Shown here in pieces: positions 1 through 11,925 of a stretch of 64,000 nucleotides of DNA. Position numbers and translations under genes: made by a program. The first letter of the stretch is position 1. Each line of letters opens with the position of its first letter. The stretch is from Blepharisma stoltei. Its lineage: Eukaryota; Ciliophora; Heterotrichea; Heterotrichida; Blepharismidae. The notes below the pieces were generated by a model that searched no databases, was not told the DNA's origin, and worked only from the letters and a program-made list of their open reading frames with translations. The stretch is taken from the NCBI GenBank assembly GCA_914767885.1, contig CAJZBQ010000053.1, positions 558,001-622,000 of the forward strand. Reading direction: 5' to 3'.

Positions 1-62
1 TCTTTCGAGATGTATTTAATCTTGATGTTAGGGGGCTTGGGGTATTTTTGGCTTGATGAACT

Positions 63-1080
63 CTAGATGTTTTTATATTTTTTACTGATTGAACTCTTTG
101 CCGAAAAGTAGGGGATCCTATAGAAAAATTACTTAAGAGGAATTAAATCCAGCAGCAATTTTGGTTTTGCTTTGAAAATTTTAATAACGTTATTCCACAC
201 TTCAGGCTCTTTTATTTCTCTTAATTCTTCCATTATCAATTCAGGGCTGTCTTTTTTCATTATTTTATCAAGATTCCCTTTCTTATTTCTCGGCGAAATT
301 TTCAATTTTGACCTCGAGGACTTCAAAAACTGTTCATAACGAGATTTTTCGTTAAATTTTTTTTTCTAACTCCCCTTTATTTAGCGAGTAAAACATTTTG
401 CTCTATAAGTTAGTTTGATTTTTTTTTTTATATTTGAAACAAATAATCAAATTTAATTTATTTAAAAATTTAATAGATGAAGCTGGAGATCTTATAATCA
501 TTAATATTTATCAATCATTATTAATATAAAAATTTTGTTTAGTAGCCAAGGGTGTTAAGTAAAACTTACAAATAGTTCTTTTAATTTCAATTCAGGAAAA
601 TTTTTATATGGTGGTTTCATAGAGGATTTTAAAGTTTGACTGTTAAGATTGTCTGAGATGTCTTGCTTATCAATAATTGTTTTAACGCTGTCATTTCTTG
701 GAATTTCTTTTTTTGATTGACTGAATTTATGCTATATTTAATCTAATTTTCTGATTATAAAAAATAAGTATCATAATAAATATCAAAAACAGGAAATTGG
801 GTTTTCCATGACTTATCTTTATATTGTCATTACTAATCCAGAAGGGGATATAGCATTTATATGTTGGCTTTATACCCAAAGGTGTAATTTCAACAGCACC
901 TTTTCTTTTGTGAGATTTTATAGTAGATCCAGTTGAACTCTTGCATAAATCCTCATCATTAAAATTTTTGCTTAAAATATGTGAAAGATTTAAGTTTTTC
1001 GAGTTAGCTATATTCAAATATTTGGGTTTCAACGGAGGTGTTTCTGAAGAGGACAAGAAGCTTTGTGTATTTTCATCCAT
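63..1080 (-). CDS. hypothetical protein, two 15-nt introns and two IESs
   Basis: Unrecognised protein of about 249 residues, starting at the ATG at 1080-1078. The first exon encodes a Ser/Lys-rich stretch without a known domain. A second exon (about 558-727) resumes after a candidate short IES (728-776). Its end runs into a 15-nt intron split by a degenerate MITE (367-555); removing the MITE creates GTAAGTTTTACTTAG and joins the frame to the segment at 133-365. A further 15-nt intron candidate lies at 118-132, after which the frame stops at TAG 63-65. The total is divisible by three with a 49-nt IES. If the last intron is not used, the stop is TAA at 129-131. The other frame of 1-110 is also open to the window edge, so the 3' end is uncertain. 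Confidence 0.5.
366..569 (-). other. 15-nt intron split by an IES
   Basis: On the minus strand GTAAGTTTTACT (569-558) is followed by a TA-bounded insertion and then TAG completed at 366. Only after removal of 367-555 does a canonical 15-nt intron appear, and splicing it joins two coding exons in frame (Lys-Glu-Leu-Phe / Lys-Lys-Lys-Phe). The TA of the IES boundary supplies the TA of the TAG acceptor. Confidence 0.75.
367..555 (-). mobile_element. degenerate C-rich-end MITE / IES
   Basis: The insertion is TA-bounded (TA at 367-368 and 556-557). Its ends, TAACTCCCC...GCGAG and ...AAGGGTGTTA, are decayed versions of the main MITE termini seen elsewhere in the window. The length is 189 nt, about half of a full copy. 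Confidence 0.6.
728..776 (-). other. candidate short IES (about 49 nt)
   Basis: The frame from the ATG at 1080 runs into TAA at 729-727, while the downstream coding segment is in another frame. Cutting between TA at 777-778 and TA at 728-729 joins them in frame. Other TA choices on the left side give the same phase, so the exact boundary is not fixed. Confidence 0.45.
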
Positions 1081-1107
1081 TTTTAATTAAAAACATTAAT
1101 TCTATAT

Positions 1108-2322
1108 TTAAGCTGGATTTTCGCAGGCTTTTGCCTCCTCAAGGGTTTCAATTATCATTTTTGTGTCAGATTCTTCTTTTTCTCCCTCTTCAATTTCCAT
1201 AATTTCAGAATTTAAGTTTTCATGGAATTTTGAGGTAAAGGCATCGCATTGCAACTGAAAATTTGTGACTGAGGTTTGCATTAGCTGCAAGCTCTCTGGG
1301 ATTTTCTTTATTGAGTCTTCAATTTCTTTGCATTTTGCTTGCTTGGAATCTAAAATTTGTTTGAGTGATTGGAGCTCTTCTGATAGTTTTATTCGCTTAG
1401 CATGCTCATCCTTGAGGGCTTTCATAACAATCTCTCTATCTCCTGTTGTATCAATCCCCAATTTATTGAGCTCTTTGGTTTCCAAATCTTTTGCTGCTTG
1501 AATTTCTCTAGTGAGTCCCATTTTTTCGAACTCGTAGCTTTTAAGCTGGTCAACTAAAGAGTCTGTATATTCTCTTTGATTATTTAATTGGGTTTTGACT
1601 TTTTCCACTGAAAATTTTAGCTGGCGTTCTTTCTTCCTTAAGTCCATGAGATAAATTTTGTTCTTTCTCATCAAAGATTCTCCTTCCTTTGAATAATTTA
1701 GTTATATATAAAATGGTTTGCAAATCAACCTCCCTTTTGACACTTGCAGCCAGACCAAAGTAGGCACCTTATGGAAGGGAGAGCAGCATGCGGTGAGTGT
1801 GCCCAGCCTGGCTTTACTTGTTATGATGGAGTGCAATATTGTGCTGACCGATTGCAGGCTCACATAAGGCAAGGTTTACCTCAATAGAAGATGGAACTAG
1901 AAGTTGGAAAAGGATAACCCAGCAAGGCCAGAGGGAGTTCGCTTTGCCAATTAGGCAATTTCCCTGCACGATACCAGGGTCTGCGTCCTGGGTTACAAGT
2001 TCCAGCCTGGCCAATAACCTGACCAGAAAATTCACTTTTTGAATTTTCGAAAATTTATAGCTCATTGACGTAAGGGCATGACCCAGTGTCTTTACCTCAG
2101 CAAGCCCTAGTCTGAGGGAGTAACAAATGGCTTCAGACCTTATAATCGGTCTGGCAAGTAAGAGGGCAGAGCTAAGCAAGTGACTTAAACATGGCTGGCT
2201 TGGAGCTAGCTAATTTAAGAATTATTTAGTTTAAACGAAGAAAAAATTGCCTCAATGTTTTGCTTTGACTCAGATATACAAGTTTTCCAATCCTGGGCTT
2301 CTTGCAAAATGTTGTTTTCCAT
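1108..2322 (-). CDS. coiled-coil protein, weak THOC5-like pattern
   Basis: The start is the ATG at 2322-2320 (MENNILQEAQDWK), and the frame stops at TAA 1108-1110. After removing the SINE-like insertion plus one duplication (528 nt) the protein is 228 residues. It is nearly all coiled coil with an acidic C-terminus. The order of a Lys-rich helix, then LKSYEFEKMGLTREI, then a Lys/Leu-rich helix recalls the conserved part of THO complex subunit 5 (mRNA export), but the protein is far shorter than animal THOC5. I give the family only as a possibility. No TGA codon decides anything here. Confidence 0.55.
1704..2218 (+). mobile_element. SINE-like insertion (family A) in an exon
   Basis: This GC-richer block is flanked by a 13-bp imperfect duplication, GAATAATTTAGTT at 1691-1703 and GAATTATTTAGTT at 2219-2231. 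It begins ATATATAAAATGG and ends ...GCTAATTTAA. Its middle (AGAGCAGCATG..GTGAGTGTG, then GATGGAACT..AAGTTGGAAA) matches the insertion at 47157-47552, so the two are one family. The duplication contains TA, so a TA-based excision is also possible here. Confidence 0.75.
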
Positions 2323-3044
2323 TAGTATAATTTTACCAGCTATTCTTATATATAAGATAAAAATTGTCACTAATAAGTCTCAAATGCAAATATGTAAAAG
2401 AATAGATATATAAAAGAAATGCCTAAATTAACTAGAAATTATTGTCAGAAACCAGAGTTTTCTTAGCAAAAATAAATAATATTAGGTTTTAAAAGAGACT
2501 CGCGAAATAACCTTTTGATTTTCAATCAAAGATTAAACCAAATACAAAGAAAATAAAATTTAGTTATAAGCATTTAGATCGTAAAGGTTAAAATTATCTA
2601 ACATATACAGAGGAATAAAATTGAAGACAAAGTTTAGTGTCATTAGGCAGGATTGGGCACAAGTCCTCACACGCATATAAGGTTACTTATGATCTGGTTT
2701 TGTTAAATGGCTTGCAAATATTAGTTATAGGATGGTTGAATATATCAAGGACTCGTGATAAATTAAAATTTTAACATTATATTGTGTGAAATTGTATAAA
2801 AATTTAAGAAAATTCTGAGCATTGCTTTTTCTAAACTTCTGAATATAAATTAAAACCAATATTTGAATAATTTGCAGCTATAGCCCAAGCCTGGGCTATA
2901 ATTTTTATATTTATCTAAAAAGTTCACTTATTAACTTGCAATATAATGTATCTTTATTATAAAAACATAAACCAAAAATTCTTAGCCATACTCCTCACAC
3001 ATTCGCTTGCATTCTTTAAATTTCTCCTAATAAAACATACAAAT
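2323..3044. other. gene-free AT-rich interval with one inverted repeat
   Basis: Upstream regions of two divergent genes. I see no coding frame or RNA gene. A near-perfect 22-bp inverted repeat (TATAGCCCA..TGGGCTATA) lies at 2879-2900. Confidence 0.5.
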
Positions 3045-3659
<615 letters not shown>

Positions 3660-3861
3660 TGCTGAGATTATTATAAATAGCATTAATTAAATAATGTACT
3701 TCAGAGTGATATTTATTTCTATTATTGCATTAACCTGAAATCTTCTTATTAATTTAGTTCTTTGAGTTAAAGTGCAAGTTGATATATTTAATATTATTAT
3801 GTTGAATAATTCATACTTTAATTACCATAAAAGGAGCTATCATAGCTGATAGTGGATAAAA

Positions 3862-5014
3862 ATGTCAGAAGACTATGCATTTAAAGATTACAACCAATAT
3901 TCAAGCCCTCAATTAGCTGTGATGATGAGGATGTCAAATGCATTTCATAATGCTCTTAATAATGCTAGAATCCTGACAAACTCGACAATTTTCATTGCCG
4001 ATTATGGCTCTTCAGAATGCTTGAATTCTCTACTTTTCTTTAAAGATTCTTTTGCTCCTTTTCGAGAAACCTCCCAGCAGCCTATTCTTCTTTTCCACAA
4101 TGACCTTCCCACAAATAACTGGACGAAATCATTCAAAACAATTTTAGAACACCAAAATTCTTATGTCAACCTCCCTAATATTTACTTCTCCTCTATTGGA
4201 AGAAGCTTTTTTAATCAAATTTTGCCCGATAGCTCAGTTCATATCGGGTTTTCTTCACTGGCATTTCACTTTTTGTCTGAAGACCTCTGCGCACCTGATC
4301 ATGCACTAGCTTCCTCATCAGTTGACCAAGAATTCAAAGAAAGAATTGTAAAATTTGCGCATGAAGATCTCATCAATCTCTTCCTCTTCCTATTAATAAA
4401 AAAATTTTTTGGTTAATTTTATACGAGTCTAAATATATTTGTTTATATTTCAGATTGCTTTCTACTGAACCATTCAAGTGCAATTTTTATTAAATTCTAA
4501 CAATTTTTATGATATTTCAAAGATTATATAATGGGGGTTAGAGCTCAGATATAAAGAATTAGTAGATCATGGAGTGCTGCTTATGCAGTTTGCTGGTGAG
4601 AATATGGATATTGGAGTCTATTTGCATGAGGCTAATGAAAAAGCGTATGAAAAAGGGATAATCAATAGAGAAGAAAAAAGAAACTTGTCAACTGGATCTT
4701 ATGGAAGAACGACAGAAGAAGTTCAGAGAGCCTTAGATATAGAGCGAGAAAAGTTTAAAGTCCTCTACATTAGCAAAGAAAAAATTCCTATGTTCAATGA
4801 GAAAAATGAAAAAAACATTGAAGTTTTCTTAGGATTATGTAGAGGTTTTTTAGGATTCAAACTACAAAAATCTGTTAGAAGAACAGATGAAGAAAGAAAT
4901 CAAATATTAAAATTCTACATAGACGAATTGCTCGATATTTTTGAAAGAAGAGACCATCAATTGTTGACTGATATATACATTATTTCTCTTGAAAAAATTC
5001 CAAAAGAAAGATAA
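3862..5014 (+). CDS. SABATH-type SAM-dependent carboxyl methyltransferase
   Basis: Member of the salicylate/jasmonate carboxyl methyltransferase fold family (Methyltransf_7), which transfers methyl from S-adenosylmethionine to small carboxylates; the substrate cannot be told. It is 334 residues after removing the IES at 4391-4538. Visible family features are FIADYGSSEC (SAM-binding motif I position, usually ADLGCSSG), LFHNDLPTNNW, GRSFFNQILPDSSVHIGFSS and the C-terminal helix of residues after ENMDIGVYLHEANEKAYEKG. The first Gly-Cys of motif I is altered. The stop is TAA. SABATH proteins are best known in plants and bacteria, so a ciliate copy is notable. Confidence 0.8.
4391..4538 (+). other. 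148-nt TA-bounded IES in the methyltransferase
   Basis: TA at 4391-4392 and TA at 4539-4540. Removing one TA plus the interior joins CTC TTC CTA GAG CTC in frame (..LFLELRYKEL..). The interior is AT-rich with stop codons in all frames and matches no other repeat here. Confidence 0.8.
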
Positions 5015-5198
5015 TCTTAGCCTTAATAATTTCTCAAAAATAAATAGTTTATAATATTCCTTTACGTTATTTCTAAGCTTTAATAGCGCTTCAAGCTAAG
5101 ATAAAAATGAGGCCAACATAAATCCATTATTGATCTAAATGTAAATTATTATAAGTTCGGATCTCCATACTCTAATTTAGTTAAAAACTTCAATGGTC

Positions 5199-7610
5199 TT
5201 AAATATCATCAATGCTAAATTCTTCATGAATTTGCATACGAGAGATCAAATCAACAGTTGGCTTTATCTCATTCTCTTTACTCCCCCCCCCTCCGTGAGT
5301 GAGCAAAAAAATTTTGTTCACTCACGGAGGGGTTAATTTTGTTTTTAAAACAAAATTTATATATAAATTTTATAAAAAATTTTTTTTTTCTAATTTAAAA
5401 AAATCCTAATTCGCAAAAATTGGAAGGCAAATATTAATTTAATTTATAAAATTTATGTTTTAAAGAGCAATTCGTTTAAAATTAAATAGAATTAGCTCTA
5501 GATTTCATTATACTAATTATCATTTATATATCAAAAATTATTTCCATAAAAAAAAATTTCTATTAAAAAAATTTTTGTTCACTCACGGAGGGTGGGGTTT
5601 TTGGGCAAAAAATAGGGATTTTTCTAATGGTTTTGTTCACTCACGGAGGGGGGGGAGTTAGCAATTTCATTAGTCTTCTCTGCTATTGGCTTTGAAGCTT
5701 CAGCTTGCTTCTCAAGCTGCTGTTGGATGATTTGCTTCTGGGCTAAAAGTTTGTTATTTTCTTTGGTTTCTTCTTTATTGTTCTCTACCTCTTCCTCTTC
5801 ATCTTCTTCCTCACTTTCTGCACTTTCTAATCAAGCTAAAAACTCTTTTGCGCAGTTTTTCATTGTGTCTAAGAAATTTTGATTGTAAATTATTGATGAT
5901 TCATTAAAGACGGCTTGATCGTCACTTCAAGATGTCAAGAATTCTTCATTTAAAACATCGTTTTCGTACAAAGACATCATGATTCTTGATATTCTGCTAT
6001 GAAAACTTTCATCAGGAATGTAAATTACTGACAAAGACATTATCAGCTCTTCAGGATATGACTCCGCTTGTGTCTTTAATATAAAGATCTTTGCCGGATC
6101 TTGCAGTAGTCTAACTAGATTCTGCCCAAAAATCGACTTCAGCGTAATATAAACTCTAAAATCAGGCTCAAAGCTGTTAGCAATGCAAATATTATTGATG
6201 TGCTCACATATCTTTTCTGGGCTTTCTTCCAAATGATGTGAAATTCTTTCCAGTGCTTCTAGCACATCTGGGTGCTCCAATGTAATTTTTTCGTCAGATT
6301 CTATATCTTTTTTCTTTTTTGATGATTTTTTCTTACCTGATGTTTTCTTATCAGCTGTCGAGGGTGGCTTTTCTTCAGTCCTTGGATGATGTTTAAGTAT
6401 GAAATTGCTGATTTTGTGGGACATGTCCATAGGCCTCACATTGCCACAGGCTTTGCAGTCTGCGATAAGGATATTTCTCTTGAACCGATAAGAAATTTCT
6501 GGTAAATGGCATTTAAAGCATAGTATAAATTTTTCAATGAATTGGTCCAGCAACTTTTGGAGATCTTCTCTGCGGGAAAACACAAATAAAATGATGATTT
6601 ATCGGCCATCCTTCTCCTATACCCTCAGTCTTTTGGAAAAAGCGCTCAGGTCTGGAACTTTTGTGTGCGGAGTGAGTTTTTTTTCTCCCTTATCGGGACA
6701 CCACGGCAGGGGTTTTACTCCATACCACAAAAAAGAAAGCCAGAGTCCATAAGACAATTTCACATTTCTGGATGCAAACGGTAATAGGGATCAGAAGAAG
6801 GATTTGGGGTAGTGTCCTATCTTCCATCATGCCGACTACTAAGAGCTGTCTAAGGAAGCACTAGGTGCGTCTCCCCAAAAAATGGCGGCATAATTATTTT
6901 GGTGATGCAGACAGAAAACGACGTTAGTGCTAACCGATGCTTGGCGAGGACTCAGAAGTCGGTGAAGGAGGAGAGGGGCTGAAATAAATCCCGAAGACCC
7001 ATTTTAACTTTTAAGTTAATCTAATCTCTGCGGAAAGTGCCTTTCAGAATTGCTTTGTTTTCTGATTGTTTGTATTCAGAGCTTGCACCTAATTCTGCGG
7101 CAAAGAACCTGACTCCCCCTCCATCAGTTAGCAAAAAGAATTTTTTTCTCTGACTAGGAGGTTAATTTTTTTTTAAAACATTTATATATAAATTTTATCA
7201 TAAATTTAAAATTTAATAATATCCCGGCTCGACATAATTTAAAGCAATATTAATTTAATTTGTAAAATGTATGTTTAAAAATGCAAGCTGTTTAAAATTA
7301 AATAGAATAGAATTATTTAGAGATTTCACTATAATAATTATCACTTATATATAAATTTTTTTTTTTCATAAAACGTTTTTGTTCGCACAAAGTGGATTTT
7401 ACCCAAAAAATAGGGATTTTTTCCATTAGTTTGTTACTCATGAAGGAGAGTGAGAGGATATTCAACAGGCACATTTAAGGCCCTGGAAACATCTGAAAGG
7501 TTGATAAGCTTTGTTTTGACACCGTTGCCGCGGCTTTCCCCTGTTATTTGAAGAGCTGGCATTTGGTATCTGTAGCTTGGATCTTCAATATAAGAGGGTA
7601 TATTCAGCAT
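5199..7610 (-). CDS. EIF5: translation initiation factor eIF5
   Basis: GTPase-activating protein for eIF2 in start-codon selection. It is 410 residues once three insertions are removed (5279-5658, 6567-7024 including one duplication, 7110-7450). Residues 1-60 contain YRYQMP, whose Arg14 corresponds to the arginine finger. The zinc-binding pairs CFKC and CKAC follow, then a Lys-rich linker and a C-terminal HEAT (W2-type) domain with an acidic/aromatic box (FLAWLESAESEEE). Two Trp codons in the C-terminal domain are TGA. The start is at 7610-7608 and the stop TAA at 5199-5201. The length is close to the usual 400-430. All three insertions must be deleted precisely for function. Confidence 0.93.
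5279..5658 (+). mobile_element. C-rich-end MITE (main family), IES in eIF5
   Basis: Bounded by TTA (5278-5280) and TTA (5658-5660). The left end has CTCCGTGAGTGAGC followed by its inverted partner; the right end has two direct copies of the TTCACTCACGGAGG site. Removal joins GCT AAA GAG AAT in frame near the C-terminus of eIF5. Confidence 0.9.
6576..7024 (+). mobile_element. SINE-like insertion (family B) in eIF5, no TA in duplication
   Basis: Flanked by the 9-bp duplication TCTCTGCGG (6567-6575 and 7025-7033). It starts GAAAACACAAATAAAATGATG and ends TTTTAAGTTAATCTAA. The 3' part (GGAGAGGGGCTGAAATAAA) is shared with the insertion ending at 54686. Removing the element and one duplication gives the eIF5 reading ..KGTFRREDLQKLL.. 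with the expected spacing. The duplication has no TA. Confidence 0.85.
7110..7450 (+). mobile_element. C-rich-end MITE (diverged), TGA-bounded IES in eIF5
   Basis: Flanked by TGA at 7110-7112 and 7451-7453 rather than TA. The ends GACTCCCCCTCC and GGAGAGTGA are diverged from the main family. Removal joins ..VEYPLRFFAAELGA.. which matches the eIF5 N-terminal domain in length and sequence. Confidence 0.82.
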
Positions 7611-7741
7611 TTTCTACCTTATAATTTATTAAGGTTAAATGTTATAGCCTTTATGGATTTGGGTAAAAGATTGCGCTATATCATAAAACTAACAGTGCGA
7701 TATTAATACTATGTTCTTTGTAATTTTAGATAAAATTAGAT

Positions 7742-7934
7742 TCACTCCCCTCTCAGTGAGCGATCAAAAAAATTTTACTCGCTCACGTAGTTAATTTTTG
7801 TTTAAATTTTTTTTCGAAATTTAAAGAATCCCCTTTTTCACAAAATTAAACTGAAGTGGCTAGAGATTTATAATTATCACTTACATATCAAATATTTATA
7901 TTAAAAAATTTTTTGTTTGCTCACGGAGGGGGGA
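7742..7934. mobile_element. intergenic MITE remnant
   Basis: A short, decayed copy with left end TCACTCCCCTCTCAGTGAGCGA and right end GCTCACGGAGGGGGGAGTTG. It lies in the 759-bp gene-free interval 7611-8369 between eIF5 and the next gene; I see nothing else in that interval. Confidence 0.7.
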
Positions 7935-8369
7935 GTTGGTGAGTTATTATGATTACTGGTTCAAGCGTAATTAAATGAGCAGCTTGAATAATTATCAAAG
8001 TTTCTTCCAAAAATTATTTTCTGCTTATTTAGCTGCTAGGATAACTCAGCCTATAGGCAAAACTAAAATTATTCCATAAATCTTTATATTTTTTTAACAT
8101 TATAAAATATCATTTCATTTTTAAATAGTCCTGAATACTCTCCTATTATTTCTTATTTTCTGAAATTCTGTCAATTCCTTATATTCAATATAATTCAACA
8201 ATTTTACCCTATATGTATGGCGAGCTTGCTTAATTTAATTAGAAGCAGCAAATGCAAATATATTATTTAAAATCCATAATCAGCGATTTTAGCTTATTTC
8301 TACTCAAAATGATTTAAGTTGCCTTTAAATCATATCCATATTTAACAGCTAATCACTCAATTTCATCTC

Positions 8370-9694
8370 ATGTCTAAACACAGAAAGTTTCCTGAAATCA
8401 CCAAATCAGATTCTCATCTTTCTCAAGAGTACTTCAAGTTTAAGCCAAAACGCCAAATGGCGCCCCTCCAAAATCAGCCTGCACCAATAATAATTAAGCC
8501 AAGCATAAATCATTCCTCTCATCATACAAAACAGTCAAGTTTTCTTAGTGATTCTCCTTACGCCCGTAGTAAGTCTTTAACCAAAATTCGTTCATCATCA
8601 GCTATCAAATTAAATGATAAAAGCCCTATAAAGTTACGTTCAATTTCCCCAGAAATGAAAAAGAATGCTTCAAACTCACGAATTCAACTAAAACTAAAAA
8701 ATAGGAGAGAAATCTCTACAATAACTTTGTCAAAGCAGTCCAATAATTATATAGATTCCATAAAAAAACGCTCCAAGTCACGAACTCCAGCAGGAATCAA
8801 TTTATCGTTCAGCAATTCATTTACTGCACCTACACAAGATTCCCAAAGAATTTTGAACCAGTCTAATAATGATGCTGAAAACTTGGAAACTAAATTATTG
8901 GCGAAGTTAAAAGAAATCACAAAAAATGAGGAAGATTCAATTATGGATAACGATAAATTTAATGTTTATCGCAAAATATTTGTTGAAGTAATTGAAAAGG
9001 ATAAAACTTATGGGTCTTTACTAGCAAAAATCAAAAATGCGTATGAAGAGTGAATATCAATAGAAAAAACTGACTCTCCCTCCCTCCCTCTATCAAGAAA
9101 TTTAATTTTTTTTTCGAAATTAAAACAATCCTAATTCACAAAAAAATGAAGAGCAAATATTTATTTAATTTGTAAAATTTATGTTTTAATTAAATAGAAT
9201 TAGCAAGAGATTTCATTATATTAATTATCACTTATATATCAAAATATTTTTTTCGCTCACGGAGGATGGGTTTTCGAGCAAAAATAGGGATTTTTCCAAT
9301 CATTTGTCCTTCATGGAGGGGGAGTCAGGAAAATAACTTGAGCTTGAAGCAAGAAGCAAATGATCTTAATGAGAAGATTAAAGAGTTGCTAGAAGATAGA
9401 AAACTCATATATAGAAAAATAGAAAAATTGGCAAAAGAAAATATTGAATTAAGCAGATCATTAGAAGAAAGCGAGGCTGGGTATGCAGAATTGCATGATA
9501 AATTGCTATTAATTTCTAAAACCAAAATAGATGATATTCCAAAAGATGAAAACTCCTGGAAGTATGTGGTAGCTGAAAATAAAATTTTAGCAGATTTATG
9601 CAAGCAAATGAAAGATGAGCTAAAGAAATTTAGATCAAAAGAAAAAAAACTACTGAAACTCATTATAGCATTGAAAAATAGAGGATATGATTAA
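8370..9694 (+). CDS. TSNAXIP1-N-like coiled-coil protein
   Basis: Protein of 356 residues after removal of the MITE at 9071-9324. The first 170 residues are basic, Ser-rich and probably disordered. The middle (FNVYRKIFVEVIEKDKTYG, then SLLAKIKNAYEEW) fits the N-terminal domain of translin-associated factor X-interacting protein 1, found in sperm and ciliary proteins. The rest is a long coiled coil ending KNRGYD. A TGA just before the insertion reads as Trp in ..AYEEWISIEKT... The stop is TAA 9692-9694. The family call rests on the YR..F...K.YG..L..IK..YE pattern only. Confidence 0.65.
9071..9324 (+). mobile_element. C-rich-end MITE, IES with TGA/TCA ends
   Basis: Left boundary TGA (9071-9073) before CTCTCCCTCC; right boundary TCA (9325-9327) after GGAGGGGGAG. 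Removing 254 nt restores the coiled-coil frame. The two boundary triplets differ at the middle base. Confidence 0.75.
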
Positions 9695-9770
9695 TTATAT
9701 TGAATATAGGCTCAGTGAAAATACAATAGAAAAATACGTAATGCTTAAATTTAGTACTTATTGAGTAAAA

Positions 9771-10013
9771 ATGGCATATCCTGTAGAGGAAGTCTATGAA
9801 ACTGAAATCTTAAAAAGAAAAAGTGTGCAAGAAGAAAAACCACACGATAGGGAAAGTGGCGAAACTGATGGAGAGCTGCTTGTATCAGGACCTTCTCGGA
9901 AAGTAGAAAAGCCAAGTTTTATACCAATTTTGGAATTGAGTAATATAAAGCATTACATTTCATCATCTGAGAGCTCAGATAATTCTGATGCAGAAAGTGA
10001 AAGTGAGTCATAA
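9771..10013 (+). CDS. small acidic Ser-rich protein
   Basis: An 80-residue open frame with ATG in good context (AAAATGGC) and TAA stop. The composition is Glu/Ser-rich, ending in an SSESSDNSDAESESES tail that looks like a casein-kinase-2 substrate. No domain is recognised. It lies 76 bp after the preceding gene on the same strand and could be an independent small gene. Confidence 0.5.
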   Translation: MAYPVEEVYETEILKRKSVQEEKPHDRESGETDGELLVSGPSRKVEKPSFIPILELSNIKHYISSSESSDNSDAESESES

Positions 10014-10127
10014 TGTACTATTTGATTATAATCTCAATTTTATTCATAAATTTAATTCTCTTAAACTATGCTTTAGGTAAATGAACTAAAGAATTGAGTT
10101 TTAAAAATAGAGCAATTTAAAATTGCT

Positions 10128-10519
10128 TACTCCCCCCCCCCCTCCGTGAGCGAACAAAAAAAATTTTGTTCGCTCACGGAGGGGGGTTAATTTTTTTTTT
10201 TAAAAACAATTTATATATAAATTTTATAAAAAATATTTTTTTCGAAATTTAAAAAAATCCTAATTTGCAAAAATTGGGAAGCAAATATTAATTTAATTTG
10301 CAAAATTTATGTTTTAAAACGCAATTTGTTTAAAATTAAACAGAATTAGCTCTAGATTTCATTATACTAATTATCACTTATATATATCAAAATTTTTTTC
10401 CATTAAAATTTTTTCTATAAAAAAATTTTTGTTCACTCACGGAGGGTGGGTTTTTTGGTCAAAAAATGGCGATTTTTTTCTAATGGTTTTGTTCGCTCAC
10501 GGAGGGGGGGGGGGGGAGT
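10128..10519 (-). mobile_element. full-length C-rich-end MITE, intergenic
   Basis: TTA at 10127-10129 and 10519-10521. It is nearly identical along its length to the copies at 17240, 29301, 33598 and 47734. Left end: an inverted pair of the TCCGTGAGCGAAC site; right end: a direct pair. No open frame. Confidence 0.92.
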
Positions 10520-10646
10520 TAGAAATATATACTTATAGATAAAATTTAAGTAGATTCAGATTGAAAACAAATAATCAAAAAATCATAAAAAATTATCATC
10601 ATATCAAATTAAATTTATAATAAAATAAAAGCCCCTCAATATTAAA

Positions 10647-11861
10647 ATGGAACAAGTTGTAGAACAGGCAAAAGAACTTATTGTAAAAAAGGTTAAATTT
10701 CTAAAAGATATTCAGTCTTTATTAAAAACTCTCAAAGAAACTACAAAAACAGTTAGCAATATAAAATCTAAATGCCCTTATAACCAATTTTTACTTGATG
10801 GCTTTGCTGGCTTAAGACAAGATGCAGTTAGAAAACAAAATAAAAATATGGCTTTTTGTTATAAAAAAGCTATTAAAGCATTGCAGCGCTACCCTCTTCC
10901 AATTTTACACCCAAATCAGTGCTTGCAGCTCCAAGGAATTGGAAACTCCTTACTTAAATCAGTCTACACCATTTTCAAGTCAAACCACAAATATTTCAAG
11001 TATCTCAAAGAAAAAGAAGAAAAAAAGAAGCCAACAAAAGAGCCAGAAAAAATCCCAGAAAAGCCTGACATCGACACTTTTGGAAGAATTTTATCTATTT
11101 TAGATCAAACAATCTTACTAAAAGACTTAGAAAATATCCAATATGAAATAGTTTTACTTGTAGATAACCGAGAAAATAGGGTCGTATCTTTTTTGCCATT
11201 TCTAGACCAATTTGGAATTAAGCATGAGGAACGAAAGCTTGGCTTAGGCGACTTTTTGTGGATTGTGAAGCTTATTTACCGAGATAAATCAAAAAAAGTT
11301 CATATAGAAGAATATGTTTTGGATTACATAATAGAAAGAAAAACAGCTACTGATTTAACAAGCAGCCAAATTTCTAATCACCTCCGAGACCAAATAAGAA
11401 GAATGAAAGCAGAATCCTTTTTAAATATATTTTTACTAATAGAAGGAAAAGCTGATCGTGAAATAATCCTAGAATCTTCTTTGCAACACAATATAAAAGT
11501 ATTACAAACTTCAACGCAAGAAGAAACTGCAGAAATGATGGCTTTTTTTACTAGAGAAATCTCATTAAATGCCTCACAGCTATCAGTAGAAAATATCAGG
11601 GGGAAAAAAGCTTTCGAAAGATTTAATGGAAAGCATATAAATTCTAAGCCTTATGTTTCTGATATATTTCAAACTCAAATGGCTGATTTCCCAGGGATGA
11701 ATGTGAAGAAGGTCACTCTTTTGCTTTCGCTTTATCCTACTTTTGCAGCCTTTCTAGATGGACTTAAAAATAAAAGATGAATTACAGAGCAAAACCTAAA
11801 ATGGGCGGGGATTGGAGCTAAAGTTATTAATGATTTATTATCATTTTTGGGGATTGAATAA
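10647..11861 (+). CDS. MUS81: structure-specific endonuclease MUS81
   Basis: Catalytic subunit of the MUS81-EME type nuclease that cuts branched recombination and fork intermediates in the nucleus. It is 404 residues with no IES. The N-terminal helix-hairpin-helix region (FLLDGFAG.. then ALQRYPLPI) matches MUS81. The XPF/ERCC4 nuclease domain follows with LLVDNRE, ERKLGLGDFLW and IIERKTATD, the GD..ERK..D catalytic signature. The C-terminal helix-hairpin-helix reads through a TGA (Trp) at 11778-11780 and ends ..SFLGIE at TAA 11859-11861. A MUS81 in ciliates may act in meiotic crossover formation; that role is inference. Confidence 0.9.
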
Positions 11862-11925
11862 CACAAAGAATGTTAAAATAACATATTTATATTAAATCCG
11901 TATATTCGGAAATCTTTAGGCTGCT

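Noticed and set aside
1-110. Alternative minus-strand frame SPTFRQRVQSVKN.. open to the window edge
   Set aside because: It has no start codon in the window and is out of phase with the upstream gene after the 15-nt intron; noted only as an alternative end for the first gene.
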